39,982 nt of DNA from Bacillota bacterium (GTDB lineage: Bacteria > Bacillota_I > Bacilli_A > Izemoplasmatales > Hujiaoplasmataceae): positions 1 through 39,982 of the forward strand of contig QKCT01000001.1 in NCBI GenBank assembly GCA_003245625.1. The letters run 5' to 3'. The notes beneath the pieces were generated by a model, which was given only the letters and a program-made list of their open reading frames with translations, had not been told where the DNA came from and made no database searches. Positions within the stretch are counted from its first letter, which is position 1. Each line of letters begins with the position of its first letter. The position numbers and the translations under genes were made by a program. Shown in pieces: positions 22,568 to 32,279 of this stretch.

Positions 22568-25018
22568 TTACTTTTCTCCTTTTCTTTGACGTTGTTGCTT
22601 CTTCTCTCTTCTTTTGATTTTCCCAGCTCTTAGGAAACTTTTCAAACCACAAAAGAAGTGACCATTAAACATTTCTATGAGTCCATTTAACTGACTCCAA
22701 TTGATGATTCCACCGCTCATACGTGAAATTCCGCGTATTGGTTGGTGTAGCATCCCCATTACAAGAGTATTCGCTGTTTCACGTTGACCTATTCTTTGTA
22801 ATAACCAAATCGCAAAACGAATAGCTCCGGAAAACAGTCTGCCCATAAACCCAGTGGAATAACGTAATAACTCTACGGTAGTATTATACCCTATGATCAT
22901 TCGATTCTTCTTGATAAACGCATAAGAAGATTGTGGTACCTCTCTCCCAAGAAGTCGTTCAAATTCTTTCGTTGAAACATCTTTGATATCCCCGGAATAA
23001 TAGGAAGGAAGATCGGATGGGCCAAAATTAGGAGTTATTTGTTTTCCAACAACATGTAGGTCCTGCGATAACCGAATGTCTTGAAGGCTTGAACCAATGA
23101 GAATTGTATATTGAAGGTCTTCCACTTGCCATTGTTTTTCTTCCGTGTTATAGAAAGCAAAAGCCTCGGGTCCAAGCGGAATGGAAACGATCTTTGTTTC
23201 TCCTTGTTTCAAGAAAACTTTTGCAAAACCTTTCAATTCTTTTTTCGGTCGATATATTTTGGAAGCATTTGCTTGAATATAGCACTGAGCAACCTCAGAG
23301 CCATCCATTTTACCGGTATTTTTGATTTGAAAGGACAGTTGTGTTTTAGATACTTGTAATTCTGAATATTCAAATGTCGTATAAGATAACCCATAGCCAA
23401 ATGGATATCGAACTGGAATCTTCATTGTATCGTAATAACGATATCCGACATACAAACCTTCTCGATATTCGGCAGTCAATTCTTTTCCTGGAAAAGTATT
23501 GTAACTTGGTACATCCTTGTATTGATATGGATAAGTTTCGGAAAGTTTTCCGCTTGGGTTGATTTGTCCAGTAATAATATTTAACACAGCCTTCGCACCG
23601 GCTTGACCAATTAAAGAAGCATGTAAAATTGCATCCGCTCGCGTTGCAAAATCCATTTCTACAGGACTTCCAGAGGATAAAACAATTATTATTTTTTTAT
23701 TTAATTCCATCAATTGGTCTAATAGTTCCAATTGATTGTTTGGAAGCAACATATCTGATCGATCTATTCCTTCTACTTCACTCAATTCATCAAGTCCGAT
23801 ATAGACCAAAAGAGTATCTGCTTTTTTCGCCAATTCAATCGCTTTATGGAGTTTACGTTGATTCGACTTCCCATAGCGATGATATCCTTGTTCATACCCA
23901 ATATAATTAATATCATAGTCTGTTATTGATGAAATCGTGTCATCTAATTTAGTTGGGTTAACAATAGATGATCCTGCGCCTTGATATCGAGGTTTTTTAG
24001 CAAAATCACCTATAATCGCAACTCGTTCTGCGTTCCCAAGAGGCAAAGCATTTCGAACATTTTTGAGTAATACGATAGCCTCTTCGGCAGCCTTAAGTGC
24101 CATCCTATGGTGTTCTTCTATATGGTATTCTTTCGGCGCTTTTTTCAGAGCGGAATCCGTATCATAAGCAACCTGTAACAAGCGATCTAGACAATCGTCT
24201 AAAACCTCTTCGTCCAAACTACCATTTCGAATTGCATCTACTATTTCTTGATTTGTTTCACCAGCTGTAGTAGGCATTTCCAATTCATTACCAGCAATCA
24301 AGCCGCTCACTCTGTCATTGGACCCACCCCAATCGGTAATAACCAATCCTTGGTACTTCCATTGCTTCCTTAATACCTCTTGCATCAAGTGCATGTTTTC
24401 GTTTGTATAAATTCCATTTAAACGATTGTATGACGACATTATCGCCTTAGCGTTTCCTTCTTGAATCCCGATACGAAACGGAGTCAAGTAGATTTCTTGA
24501 AGGGTCCTTTCGTCAACAATCGAATCTATAACAAGACGTCTATATTCTTGATTATTAGCGGCAAAGTGTTTCAAGCAGGCAGAGATTCCTTGGGATTGAA
24601 TCCCTTGTATATAGGCAGCGGAAAATTTCCCTGCCAAGAATGGATCTTCACTGAAATATTCAAAGTTTCTTCCGCACAGTGGATTTCGTTTGATGTTCGT
24701 TCCTGGCCCTAATACGATATTAACATCAAGACTGGCTGCTTCTTTTCCTAAATAAGTGGCCATTTCTTTTGCTAAATCCAAATTCCAAGTATTTGCCATG
24801 GCAACTGCCGTAGGATAACAAGTCGACTTCAAACTTTCATTAAGTCCCAATTGATCCGCAGCTGCAGCTTGTTTTCGAAGTCCATGTGGTCCATCAGCTA
24901 AAAACATACTTGGGATTTGATGTTGTTTTGATTCCATCGTTGTCCAAAAATCTTTTCCAGATAGAAAGGACGCTTTCTCTTCTATTGACATTTGGTCTAT
25001 TAGTGCTTTGTATTTCAT
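22568..25018 (-). CDS. GH3 beta-glucosidase, cytoplasmic, classical domain order
   Basis: 816 residues from the ATG at 25018; an upstream TTG gives a longer frame but has no ribosome site. Domain order is the ordinary one: N-terminal TIM barrel with LADGPHGLRKQ, KHFAANNQE (Lys150/His151) and nucleophile Asp229 in LVITDWGG; then the alpha/beta sandwich (EEAIVLLKN, AIIGDFAKKPRYQGAGSS); then a FnIII-like domain (GSEVAQCYI). A further ~130-residue helical tail ends in a strongly basic stretch, as in many Firmicutes GH3 enzymes. No signal peptide. It hydrolyses beta-linked glucosides inside the cell. Followed directly by GT2 and preceded by the GtrA-like gene. Confidence 0.9.
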   Translation of the reverse strand: MKYKALIDQMSIEEKASFLSGKDFWTTMESKQHQIPSMFLADGPHGLRKQAAAADQLGLNESLKSTCYPTAVAMANTWNLDLAKEMATYLGKEAASLDVNIVLGPGTNIKRNPLCGRNFEYFSEDPFLAGKFSAAYIQGIQSQGISACLKHFAANNQEYRRLVIDSIVDERTLQEIYLTPFRIGIQEGNAKAIMSSYNRLNGIYTNENMHLMQEVLRKQWKYQGLVITDWGGSNDRVSGLIAGNELEMPTTAGETNQEIVDAIRNGSLDEEVLDDCLDRLLQVAYDTDSALKKAPKEYHIEEHHRMALKAAEEAIVLLKNVRNALPLGNAERVAIIGDFAKKPRYQGAGSSIVNPTKLDDTISSITDYDINYIGYEQGYHRYGKSNQRKLHKAIELAKKADTLLVYIGLDELSEVEGIDRSDMLLPNNQLELLDQLMELNKKIIIVLSSGSPVEMDFATRADAILHASLIGQAGAKAVLNIITGQINPSGKLSETYPYQYKDVPSYNTFPGKELTAEYREGLYVGYRYYDTMKIPVRYPFGYGLSYTTFEYSELQVSKTQLSFQIKNTGKMDGSEVAQCYIQANASKIYRPKKELKGFAKVFLKQGETKIVSIPLGPEAFAFYNTEEKQWQVEDLQYTILIGSSLQDIRLSQDLHVVGKQITPNFGPSDLPSYYSGDIKDVSTKEFERLLGREVPQSSYAFIKKNRMIIGYNTTVELLRYSTGFMGRLFSGAIRFAIWLLQRIGQRETANTLVMGMLHQPIRGISRMSGGIINWSQLNGLIEMFNGHFFCGLKSFLRAGKIKRREKKQQRQRKGEK

Positions 25019-25244
25019 CTTAATTATCCATCCGAAATCCATGTTGAAGTTTATTTGTGTATCGATTAAAAGAAGAAAATAATGCTTCAACCACTGATTG
25101 AACGATAGTGTGACCCTAAAAAGAAAGGAGAGTTTACGATCATTTCACATGTTCAATCAAAAAAGCATTATTATCCTCTGTTTTGATTCTAGAATTCTTT
25201 GGTGCAAAAAGATCTAGAAAAACTTCTTGAACTCATCAGTGCAC

Positions 25245-25949
25245 TTATTCTACTACCTCACACTGACAAGTTCCGGGTTGTTTTTTCTGCTTAAAAATTA
25301 CTTTAAAGATTGGGAAGAAAACCCAGAAACTAATCGCTGAATTGATCAGCATTGTGATGACATCAGCTGTTCGTTCTCCGGCATCGCCGAATCCCCAAGT
25401 GGTCATCAACAATTCATAGATTGGTGCTTTATAGAAACCTTGAGCTACTGCCGCAATAATCGTTATCGCTACATAAGCAATGAAATACCACATCGCAGCT
25501 ATCCATGGGTTGGTATTCGATTTGAAGGTGATGTTTCTTTGTGCAAAGAAATTGATCACTTGAGCAATACCCAAAGTAATCTCTATTGCCAAGAAATATG
25601 CTAAACCGCCACCTGTTCCGTCCGCAAGAATCGGTCCAGCTGCGTAATTGAATACAAAATATGGAGGATCATATGCCTCTCCACCTATTTGCCAAATTTG
25701 GAAATTGATACTTACAAGACTTGTGTTCTCAAAGATGGCTCGAAAGACAGGCATCATAATCAATTGAAGTACGGTTACTCCGTTACACAACATAAAGAAC
25801 ACCAAAAATTGGGCTATATTTGGATGTTTCTTTTTAAATTTCGTCCATACGTTTACAAAGAAACGCACAAAGGTAGTATTTCCTAATTTGATAAAAAATT
25901 CCTTGACGGGTTTCTTCACTGTCAAAGTATCATCATATTGTTCTCCCAC
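25245..25949 (-). CDS. GtrA-like membrane protein
   Basis: 234 residues with about five membrane segments. TM1 (QFLVFFMLCNGVTVLQLIMMPVF) and the segment IAQVINFFAQRNITFKS match the GtrA pattern, in which NFF-x-R-TF is the most recognisable motif. GtrA proteins are linked to moving polyprenyl-linked sugars or modifying surface polysaccharides. It is longer than the ~130-residue minimal GtrA through an N-terminal cytoplasmic arm and a large loop at 80-110. GTG start; AGAGG lies ten bases upstream. The Cys pair near the C-terminus (CQC) is unusual. It lies downstream of a LytTR-type promoter, though a terminator intervenes. Confidence 0.72.
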   Translation of the reverse strand: MGEQYDDTLTVKKPVKEFFIKLGNTTFVRFFVNVWTKFKKKHPNIAQFLVFFMLCNGVTVLQLIMMPVFRAIFENTSLVSINFQIWQIGGEAYDPPYFVFNYAAGPILADGTGGGLAYFLAIEITLGIAQVINFFAQRNITFKSNTNPWIAAMWYFIAYVAITIIAAVAQGFYKAPIYELLMTTWGFGDAGERTADVITMLINSAISFWVFFPIFKVIFKQKKQPGTCQCEVVE

Positions 25950-26009
25950 AAAGATCGACCTCTTCCTGATAGTATTAATTTCTATATCGTTATCTTATAT
26001 GTCCTAGAC

Positions 26010-26154
26010 AAATAAAAAAGTGTATGATATCAACAAAACAAAGGCAAATGATAAAATACACATTTTATTGGAATATAAAATAGGATTGATGTGATAGTGT
26101 GGTGACACAGGAAAAAGTGTCGAAATGTATATTAGATTATTTGCCATTGTACTT
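26010..26154 (-). ncRNA. candidate LytTR-controlled RNA or gtrA leader, ends in terminator
   Basis: A predicted transcript of ~145 nt begins after TATATT (26161-26166) and ends at a 13-bp stem with two mismatches (GTGTAT..TATCA with TGATA..ATACAC; arms 26049-26061 and 26020-26032) followed by TTTTTTATTTG. It has no convincing reading frame. It also contains a small GACAC/GTGTC hairpin. It may be a free small RNA like the VirR-controlled RNAs of clostridia, a leader with a read-through terminator for the GtrA-GH3-GT2 genes, or simply the end of the two-component operon's transcript. Confidence 0.5.
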
Positions 26155-26160
26155 ACTATC

Positions 26161-26227
26161 AATATAACATATTGATGTCGATTTTTTTTGCATATGGCAT
26201 AACTGGCACGTTTTACAGCACAACTGG
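26161..26227 (-). promoter_or_regulatory. LytTR/VirR-like binding site 1 and promoter
   Basis: Two direct repeats on the minus strand, CCAGTTGTGC (26218-26227) and CCAGTTATGC (26197-26206), start 21 bp apart. Exactly 30 bp after the second comes TATATT (26161-26166). There is no -35 hexamer. VirR boxes (CCAGTTNTNCAC) and AgrA sites (ACAGTTAAG) share this form and spacing. It faces the GtrA gene. Confidence 0.72.
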
Positions 26228-26242
26228 AAAACGGAATCTAAT

Positions 26243-27556
26243 TTACTGGTGAATCGGTATTAGAACACGCAAGACAAACCAATTATTCGCAGTATCGATT
26301 GTAACATTTCCGCCGTATTTTTCAGCAATCGTCTTGATCGATTTAATTCCATATCCATGTTTGTCCTTTTCTCCTTTTGTAGAGGTTAATATACCATCTT
26401 CATATACGAGATTGTTCTCATAATAATTCTCAATCTTAATCATTAAAAGAGAGTTTTGACTATACACGGCCAGCTTGATAAGACGCTTGTCGATTTCGTT
26501 AATTTTATTGACACTTTCAATTGCATTATCAATCGCATTCCCAAACAAAGAACTAATATCTACGACACTCATAAACTCCAGTAATTTCCCATCGATAACG
26601 TAAGTAAAAGTGATGTCGTCATCAATACAACGCATGTTTTTTGATGTAATGATAACGTCTAATACATGATATCCGGTATCTGTACGAATTCCATAATTAT
26701 TGATATTGCGTTCTATTTCACTTAAGTACTGTTCCCGTTTCGTTGCATTTGCTTCTGCTTTAATCAAAGTTAGTTGATGTTTCAAATCGTGTAAACGAAC
26801 ATTAATCATGTCGAGACTATCTTTTGATGAACGATAGAAATTGTAGTGATTTTGAAATGCGCTTTGTAAAGCCATTAAGTCGTTTTGAGAGTGTAATGCA
26901 TATCGATGTTCTCTTTGCATGTAAATTAAAATGACGCCACATAAATCCACAAGTGTTCGAATGTAGAAGATTTCTTCTGGAGAAGAGCTTGAGATTGGCG
27001 ATTCCACGTTAAGAAATGATAAATTGCTGATGGTGAATACTGCAATCATAATCGTTAGGATAGAGACCATATCACTCTTTCGAATATTGAGACGATATTT
27101 GTTCTTTCGATAGCGGTTTTCAATGAAATACCCAGCAGTGAATATGATCGAATAAAAGATTCCGGCAAAAATATATTCGGTGATTGGATGATATAACCCA
27201 GTTACCGTATTAATGAAAAAATAATAGAACTGCCACTGCAAAGAAGCTGAAAATTCTGCAATTACAAAAGCTTTTGCAACTAGGTACGTCGCGCCAATCA
27301 AGTTGACATCACAAGTGATATAAATGACTAGCCACATCAAGAAGACTCCCCCAAACATTCCCAGTAACCACAGGGTTAACGGCATGTGACCGGTTATCAA
27401 CATATAGGATATTTGGAAAGGTAAAAACAATGCTATAATCGCAATCAATCGCCAACCCGTAACCCTCTTTTTAGAAGATATCACAACAAATAAAACGAAA
27501 ACCCATTCCGTTGCGGCCGTGATTTCTCTAGGAATATTCACCAAATCCAAAGGCAT
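26243..27556 (-). CDS. AgrC-like sensor histidine kinase (GHKL, HPK10 type)
   Basis: 437 residues. About six membrane segments span residues ~15-215 with short loops and no extracytoplasmic domain, as in AgrC/ComD peptide sensors. The kinase half has the H-box INVRLHDLKHQL (probable phospho-His256), the N-box LFGNAIDNAIES and the G-box KHGYGIKSI of GHKL ATPases. The short N-terminal input region suggests a hydrophobic or membrane signal. Its ATG overlaps the TAA stop of the response regulator by one base, so the pair is translationally coupled. No AgrD- or ComC-like peptide gene is seen nearby. Likely partner of the adjacent LytTR regulator. Confidence 0.88.
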   Translation of the reverse strand: MPLDLVNIPREITAATEWVFVLFVVISSKKRVTGWRLIAIIALFLPFQISYMLITGHMPLTLWLLGMFGGVFLMWLVIYITCDVNLIGATYLVAKAFVIAEFSASLQWQFYYFFINTVTGLYHPITEYIFAGIFYSIIFTAGYFIENRYRKNKYRLNIRKSDMVSILTIMIAVFTISNLSFLNVESPISSSSPEEIFYIRTLVDLCGVILIYMQREHRYALHSQNDLMALQSAFQNHYNFYRSSKDSLDMINVRLHDLKHQLTLIKAEANATKREQYLSEIERNINNYGIRTDTGYHVLDVIITSKNMRCIDDDITFTYVIDGKLLEFMSVVDISSLFGNAIDNAIESVNKINEIDKRLIKLAVYSQNSLLMIKIENYYENNLVYEDGILTSTKGEKDKHGYGIKSIKTIAEKYGGNVTIDTANNWFVLRVLIPIHQ

Positions 27557-28266
27557 TAGATGATCCTCCCTACATAATTATTCAACTCATCCATAAAGCC
27601 TTTTTTACGCGAACGGCTCAACTTCAGTTGATATTCTGCTAAATATACATATTCGTTTTTGATCGCAGTAACCATTGCTAGATTCACTAAAAAGCAATTA
27701 TTACAGCGGACAAAATGGTGTTCCTTTAATTTATCTTCCATATCCTTAATCGTCCCTCTCATCGAGAAATCTTCTTGTTTTGTATGGATAATCAAAGTAT
27801 GTTTCATAACTTCGATATAGTAGATTTCTTTCGTGTTAATACGATGTATTCCGGTATCAGTTGAAAAAACAATATAACTTGCCTTTTTTGACTCGATCTG
27901 TTTGATGCAATCGCTTAGTTCCTGTGAGAAGGAAAAATAAGGAACAGGTTTAAGCAAGAATGACATTGCCTTAACAGAATACCCCTTAATGGCATACTGA
28001 GCCATATTCGTGATGAAAATAATAATCACATTATCATCGATTTTGCGGATTGATTGAGCTGTTTCCATTCCATTCATCCGCTTCATCTCAATATCCAGAA
28101 AAATAATATCGAAATCTTCGGTATATTCGTTAACCAAGTCATCTCCATCCGTATATTCGAAAATATCAAAGATGACTTCAAATTTTTCAGAATATCGATT
28201 GAGATAACTTTTGATTAAATTCGCGCTCTGTTTGTCGTCGTCAACAACAGCTACTTTATATCGCAT
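27556..28266 (-). CDS. LytTR-family response regulator
   Basis: 236 residues. Receiver domain with acidic pair Asp9/Asp10, phospho-acceptor Asp58 in IIFLDIEM, Thr86 and Lys106 (LLKPVPY). The C-terminal LytTR DNA-binding domain starts near residue 135 and has HFVRCNNCFLVNLAMV and KLSRSRKKGFMDELN. LytTR proteins bind pairs of ~9-10-bp direct repeats about 21 bp apart, and three such pairs occur in this window (26197-26227, 36579-36609, 38247-38277), so this protein is the obvious candidate to bind them. First gene of a two-gene operon. Confidence 0.92.
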   Translation of the reverse strand: MRYKVAVVDDDKQSANLIKSYLNRYSEKFEVIFDIFEYTDGDDLVNEYTEDFDIIFLDIEMKRMNGMETAQSIRKIDDNVIIIFITNMAQYAIKGYSVKAMSFLLKPVPYFSFSQELSDCIKQIESKKASYIVFSTDTGIHRINTKEIYYIEVMKHTLIIHTKQEDFSMRGTIKDMEDKLKEHHFVRCNNCFLVNLAMVTAIKNEYVYLAEYQLKLSRSRKKGFMDELNNYVGRII

Positions 28267-28333
28267 GTTTGTTTCCTCACAAGTGGAATTTTAGTTCCGT
28301 TTTTCTAGGAATAGGATGATTCATGTGCCATAT

Positions 28334-28342
28334 ATTATATCA
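28334..28342 (-). promoter_or_regulatory. extended -10 promoter of the two-component operon
   Basis: TGATATAAT on the minus strand about 68 bases before the response regulator start. The -35 is poor. No LytTR repeat was found here, so autoregulation is not indicated. Confidence 0.55.
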
Positions 28343-28435
28343 TATAGTTCCTTGCATTTAAAACCCTTCAGGGAATAGAAAAGGTATAATGAAACCGTTC
28401 ATTCATCGATTTTTTTAGAGACATATCATGAGAAC

Positions 28436-28463
28436 AAACCGGGTTTCTAAAATAACCCGGTTT
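28436..28463. terminator. strong hairpin between GH3 gene and response regulator
   Basis: AAACCGGGTT pairs perfectly with AACCCGGTTT around an eight-base loop. The minus-strand tail (TGTTCTC) is only partly T-rich; the plus side is more T-rich. It is the only candidate to end the GH3-lipoprotein operon. Confidence 0.55.
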
Positions 28464-28497
28464 GGCTGTTTTCTTTACTTTTTTTGTATTTTTCCAC

Positions 28498-31434
28498 TCA
28501 TGATGTAACACTAAATTTTGGATGAATCTTCCGGAGTGTTTTTTTCGTAGTAAAGAATCCCCATGTTCCAACTCCGACAACCACGGCGATATCAATGTAT
28601 AGAATCAACCATTGCCATGGTGTCCATCCCCAACGATACACTACATCAGGACCATACCCAATCATAGCATTACTGTTGGCAAAAATATAGAAAATATCAT
28701 GTGCTGCATTACGAAGTGCAGTAGTATAAGTAGGATCTGTATAGTCACTAGACATGGTTTTGCTTTGGCTTAGATTTAAGTCGCCACCGGCTTCAACCAT
28801 TTGAGTTAAATCCATGTATGCTTGTAAGTTAAAGTCTGTGATGACTGCGCCAGTGAATCCCCATTCATTTTGCAATACTTCAGTGATTAGATCATAATCG
28901 CCACCAGTCCATTCGGTACCGATACGATTGAATGAACTCATTACACCCATTGTGCCACCGTCTTTTACAGCAATTTCAAATGGTTTGAAGTAGATTTCAC
29001 GCATTGATTGTTCAGTTGCCCAAGTAATCAACCCATTGACATCTCTTCGGGTTTCTTGATCATTGACTGCAAAGTGTTTGATAAATGTAATTACCCCTTT
29101 GCTTTGAGCTCCAAGTACTACTTGGGCTGCCATCAATCCGGAAAGCAAACCATCTTCGGAGTAATATTCGTTGTTACGTCCTGAGAATGGTGTTCGATGG
29201 ATATTCATCGCAGGAGCATACCAACCAGTATATGGTACTGGTACGTCTCTTGTTTGATCTCCAATAACCCCTTCATTACCAACCATGACACCTTCGGCAT
29301 TGGCAAGTTCGACATTCCATGTTGAAGCAACGACTACTGGAGAAGCATAAACAACCGTGCCGTTGATAGTTGGATCACCCATGAAATTCACAAAACCAGA
29401 TGGTCCATCACCGTGAACGGTTAATGGTAATCCAACATTGTCTACATTCATGGTTTGATATGCTGCCTGACTGATTAACTCAGTGATTTGGTCGAATGTT
29501 AATTGGCTTAAGAATTCGTCCCAACGTTCATCATCATAATCCGCTCCAATGAGCTCATATAGCATAATCGTAATTTCATCGCTAGACAGTAAAACACTGC
29601 TTTGTGTTGGAACAACTGATGCAGTAGGTGCCGAAGATGCTCTCGATTCAAGTGCATCTATCATATCTTGATCAATAGCACGATCAGCATCCGTAGGAGT
29701 AGTTGGGAATGTTCCCTCCCAGTCATTTCTAGATAGTTGAACCGTAATCCCTGCACTTGCATCATCGAAACGATTTTCTACAGTATAATCCGTGTCTGGA
29801 TCGGTTTCGATTTGATAGCCACCGTCAGGAACAGTATATGTTACAGTATCTACAACTTCATGTGCATTACGGCAAACTTTGATGATGTAATCTCCTTCGT
29901 CCAGTTCATATCCTGCGAATCCATTGTTATTCGCATCACTGTAATCATAGGAAGCAAAATCATAGGATGTAAAACTTACGGTGACTCGTTCCGACTCTCC
30001 TGGTTGAAGCAAAGATGTCTTTGCAAAACCAACTAAAACCACATATGCCTTTTCAATTTCACCTGCATAATATGGTGCTGTTACATAGACTTGGACAACA
30101 TCCTTTCCAGCAACTGAACCAGTATTGGTAACGAGTACTTCGATCTCAATTTCTTCATCGACATCAATTTCTCTACCATCATTTGGTGTTGTATCTTTGA
30201 CTTCCCAATCAAAAGTTGTGTAGGATAATCCATATCCAAGCGGATATACAACGGAGTTGTCATACCATGTTTCCCCATCGGTATATCCTCGGGTCTCATA
30301 ATATCGATACCCAACATAAATTCCTTCTTCATAATCAACAAAGAAATATGGTTGTAGTTTTCCGTCGAGTGTGTAGCGGTTTCCTGTTGAAGTCAGATTA
30401 TTCGAGAAATTCGCATAAGTAGGATCAGCTGTAAAATCTCTTACATAGGTATCCACAGTACGTCCGGATGGATTCACTTCACCATTTAGAACACGGCCTA
30501 AAGCCATAATTCCAGAATAACCAGGCCCTCCAATCCATAGCGCCGCTTTGACTCCAGATGCGTAATCGTAATCATTCATTGTTGCATCGTTATCTTCGAT
30601 ATCATCTAAGAATCCAAGTTCCATCGATGTACCACTGTTGATAATCAAAACAACATTGGTAAAATTCTCGCAAGCTTCTTGTAACATGTCTTGCTCGTTT
30701 TGATCGAGTTCTAGATAATGATCATCTCCACTAGCAGCACCGTCTACAGTAACTCCAGCAGAATTTACCATCGTACGGGGTAAATCAAACCCTTCTCCAC
30801 CAATACGAGAGATCACCACGATAGCTGCGTCATTATAACTAGCATAACTATCTTTCACCGTCTGAGTGTATAAACTAAGTGCCGTTTCCCCTGTTGAAAA
30901 TCCACTCAAAATTCCACCTTCAATGGCAGGGTTATCGCTTCTTCCGTCACCGGAAGCATCGCTTTCATAAAAAGTCTTCATGATTGGATTCACATTGAAC
31001 CCAGCATCTTCTAAGCTCTCATATAATGTTGCGGCTCCTTCAAAGTCACCACCACCGGATCCTGATCCCCCATAGACTAAATTAACTGAGTTTTTTCCAA
31101 ATACGCTAATATTAGTTCCTAATAATGGAAGAATACTATCGTCGTTCTTTAACAGCACAATACCTTCTTCATTAATCAATTCATTTAAATCATTTCCAGC
31201 TACGTAAACTTCTTCTTTTGTGTCATAATCCGCTGTGTAATAGTTATATCCGGTCGGATCCCCGGAGACCACGATTTTTGTTGGTCCACCCAAAATGATA
31301 TCTAGCGTGTTGCTGATAAATGGTACCTGGGTAGCCACAATCGTAGCCGTAAGAAAGAATACGATCACACTCATAGTGACAATAAGCCACACTTTGAATC
31401 GTCGTACGCTTAATAATTCTTTCAATGTCTTCAT
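28498..31434 (-). CDS. membrane-anchored GH3 beta-glucosidase with swapped domain order
   Basis: 978 residues. An N-terminal membrane anchor (14-37) is followed by the GH3 C-type sandwich (EEGIVLLKNDDSILPLLG, ISVFGKNSVNLVYGG), a FnIII-like domain (GKDVVQVYVTAPYY), and only then the catalytic TIM barrel: VHGDGPSGFV, GRNNEYYSEDG, KHFAVNDQETRR and nucleophile Asp867 in GAVITDFNLQ. This transposed order is known from GH3 enzymes of Ruminococcus albus and Butyrivibrio fibrisolvens. A second membrane segment (WLILYIDIAVVVGVGTWGFF) lies near the C-terminus, so both ends are tethered and the enzyme body is outside. Preceded in the operon by a carbohydrate-binding-type lipoprotein. Confidence 0.9.
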   Translation of the reverse strand: MKTLKELLSVRRFKVWLIVTMSVIVFFLTATIVATQVPFISNTLDIILGGPTKIVVSGDPTGYNYYTADYDTKEEVYVAGNDLNELINEEGIVLLKNDDSILPLLGTNISVFGKNSVNLVYGGSGSGGGDFEGAATLYESLEDAGFNVNPIMKTFYESDASGDGRSDNPAIEGGILSGFSTGETALSLYTQTVKDSYASYNDAAIVVISRIGGEGFDLPRTMVNSAGVTVDGAASGDDHYLELDQNEQDMLQEACENFTNVVLIINSGTSMELGFLDDIEDNDATMNDYDYASGVKAALWIGGPGYSGIMALGRVLNGEVNPSGRTVDTYVRDFTADPTYANFSNNLTSTGNRYTLDGKLQPYFFVDYEEGIYVGYRYYETRGYTDGETWYDNSVVYPLGYGLSYTTFDWEVKDTTPNDGREIDVDEEIEIEVLVTNTGSVAGKDVVQVYVTAPYYAGEIEKAYVVLVGFAKTSLLQPGESERVTVSFTSYDFASYDYSDANNNGFAGYELDEGDYIIKVCRNAHEVVDTVTYTVPDGGYQIETDPDTDYTVENRFDDASAGITVQLSRNDWEGTFPTTPTDADRAIDQDMIDALESRASSAPTASVVPTQSSVLLSSDEITIMLYELIGADYDDERWDEFLSQLTFDQITELISQAAYQTMNVDNVGLPLTVHGDGPSGFVNFMGDPTINGTVVYASPVVVASTWNVELANAEGVMVGNEGVIGDQTRDVPVPYTGWYAPAMNIHRTPFSGRNNEYYSEDGLLSGLMAAQVVLGAQSKGVITFIKHFAVNDQETRRDVNGLITWATEQSMREIYFKPFEIAVKDGGTMGVMSSFNRIGTEWTGGDYDLITEVLQNEWGFTGAVITDFNLQAYMDLTQMVEAGGDLNLSQSKTMSSDYTDPTYTTALRNAAHDIFYIFANSNAMIGYGPDVVYRWGWTPWQWLILYIDIAVVVGVGTWGFFTTKKTLRKIHPKFSVTS

Positions 31435-31455
31435 CTTCTTCTCCTTTGTGATTCC

Positions 31456-31486
31456 TTCAATAGAAAGGCTTCCGCCACCTATTGAA
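31456..31486 (-). promoter_or_regulatory. intercistronic hairpin enclosing the lipoprotein stop codon
   Basis: TTCAATAG pairs with CTATTGAA, with an inner GGC-GGAA-GCC. The TAG stop of the lipoprotein lies in the first arm, and the GH3 ribosome site AGGAG follows. Likely an RNA stability or coupling element; there is no T-run. Confidence 0.5.
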
Positions 31487-32270
31487 TGTTATCTGTCAAC
31501 GGTGTCCAAGTTAATACAGCTTCGGTTTCGATTTTAATGCAGTCTACCATTGGCGCAGTAGAATACATTGTTCCAACCATTGCGGTGTTATTGGTAACAA
31601 TCAACTTGACGACATTGGCACCTTCCAATAAGGAAACCTTACCAACATAGAAATCAGTAAATGGATAAATAGTCTCGCTGTTAACTCCAGGTACATTGAT
31701 AAAAGAAATATCGTTATATGCAATTTGAGTGTTGTTGACAACAACTGCGAACATCGATGATGTCAATGTGAAATCCATGTATTCAGCGGATAAACGCATG
31801 TATAATGATGCATTTGTCGCTGCTCTATCGGAATTGAAATTAAAAGTTAGAGTGATGCCGTAAGTATATAAATAACTGACGTAATATCCATTGCTTGCTC
31901 CACCATTCTTCATATCATCTACGATCAAAGCCGTACCGAATGTTGAACCAGAGAATGTTGCACCAATCAATTCATCAAGATAAGTGTATTCCGCTTCGAA
32001 TACATAAGTTTCTTTCAACGGAACTGTTGTTGTTGAACCCGTATCGGTATTTGAAGTATCAACTGTAGTAAGAGTATCCACAGTTGTAACGGTATCTTCA
32101 GTAGTTGTGATAGTTACTGTTGTGTCTTGTGTGGTTGTAACTTCTTCTGTCGTCAGGGTCGTTTCTGCTGTTGTTTTTGTGGTTGTTTCAATGAATGTAT
32201 TGTTTCCTCCACAAGCAACGAAACTAAATGCCATAAAAAATAATGCAATTGTAGCGTATAGTTTTTTCAT
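31479..32270 (-). CDS. lipoprotein with Thr-rich linker and CBM6/35-like domain
   Basis: 263 residues. Signal peptide with lipobox FVAC (Cys20), then a ~60-residue linker built almost wholly of Thr with Glu, Asp and Val, likely an extended stalk. From residue ~88 a beta-sandwich begins with YVFEAEYTYLDEL, where FEAE is the usual opening of CBM6/CBM35-type carbohydrate-binding domains. Asn/Gly-rich NGGASNGYYVSYLY and the closing VDCIKIETEA fit that fold. Probably holds polysaccharide at the cell surface for the GH3 enzyme encoded 44 bases downstream. Ligand unknown. The DNA shows no clear promoter beyond a weak TTGACC/TAACAT pair near 32336-32362. Confidence 0.78.
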   Translation of the reverse strand: MKKLYATIALFFMAFSFVACGGNNTFIETTTKTTAETTLTTEEVTTTQDTTVTITTTEDTVTTVDTLTTVDTSNTDTGSTTTVPLKETYVFEAEYTYLDELIGATFSGSTFGTALIVDDMKNGGASNGYYVSYLYTYGITLTFNFNSDRAATNASLYMRLSAEYMDFTLTSSMFAVVVNNTQIAYNDISFINVPGVNSETIYPFTDFYVGKVSLLEGANVVKLIVTNNTAMVGTMYSTAPMVDCIKIETEAVLTWTPLTDNIQ

Positions 32271-32279
32271 AATAATACC

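Noticed and set aside
26243-28266. Autoinducer peptide gene beside the AgrC-like kinase
   Set aside because: I looked through the gaps at 26.0-26.24 kb and 28.27-28.5 kb and saw no short frame with a ribosome site and precursor-like sequence.
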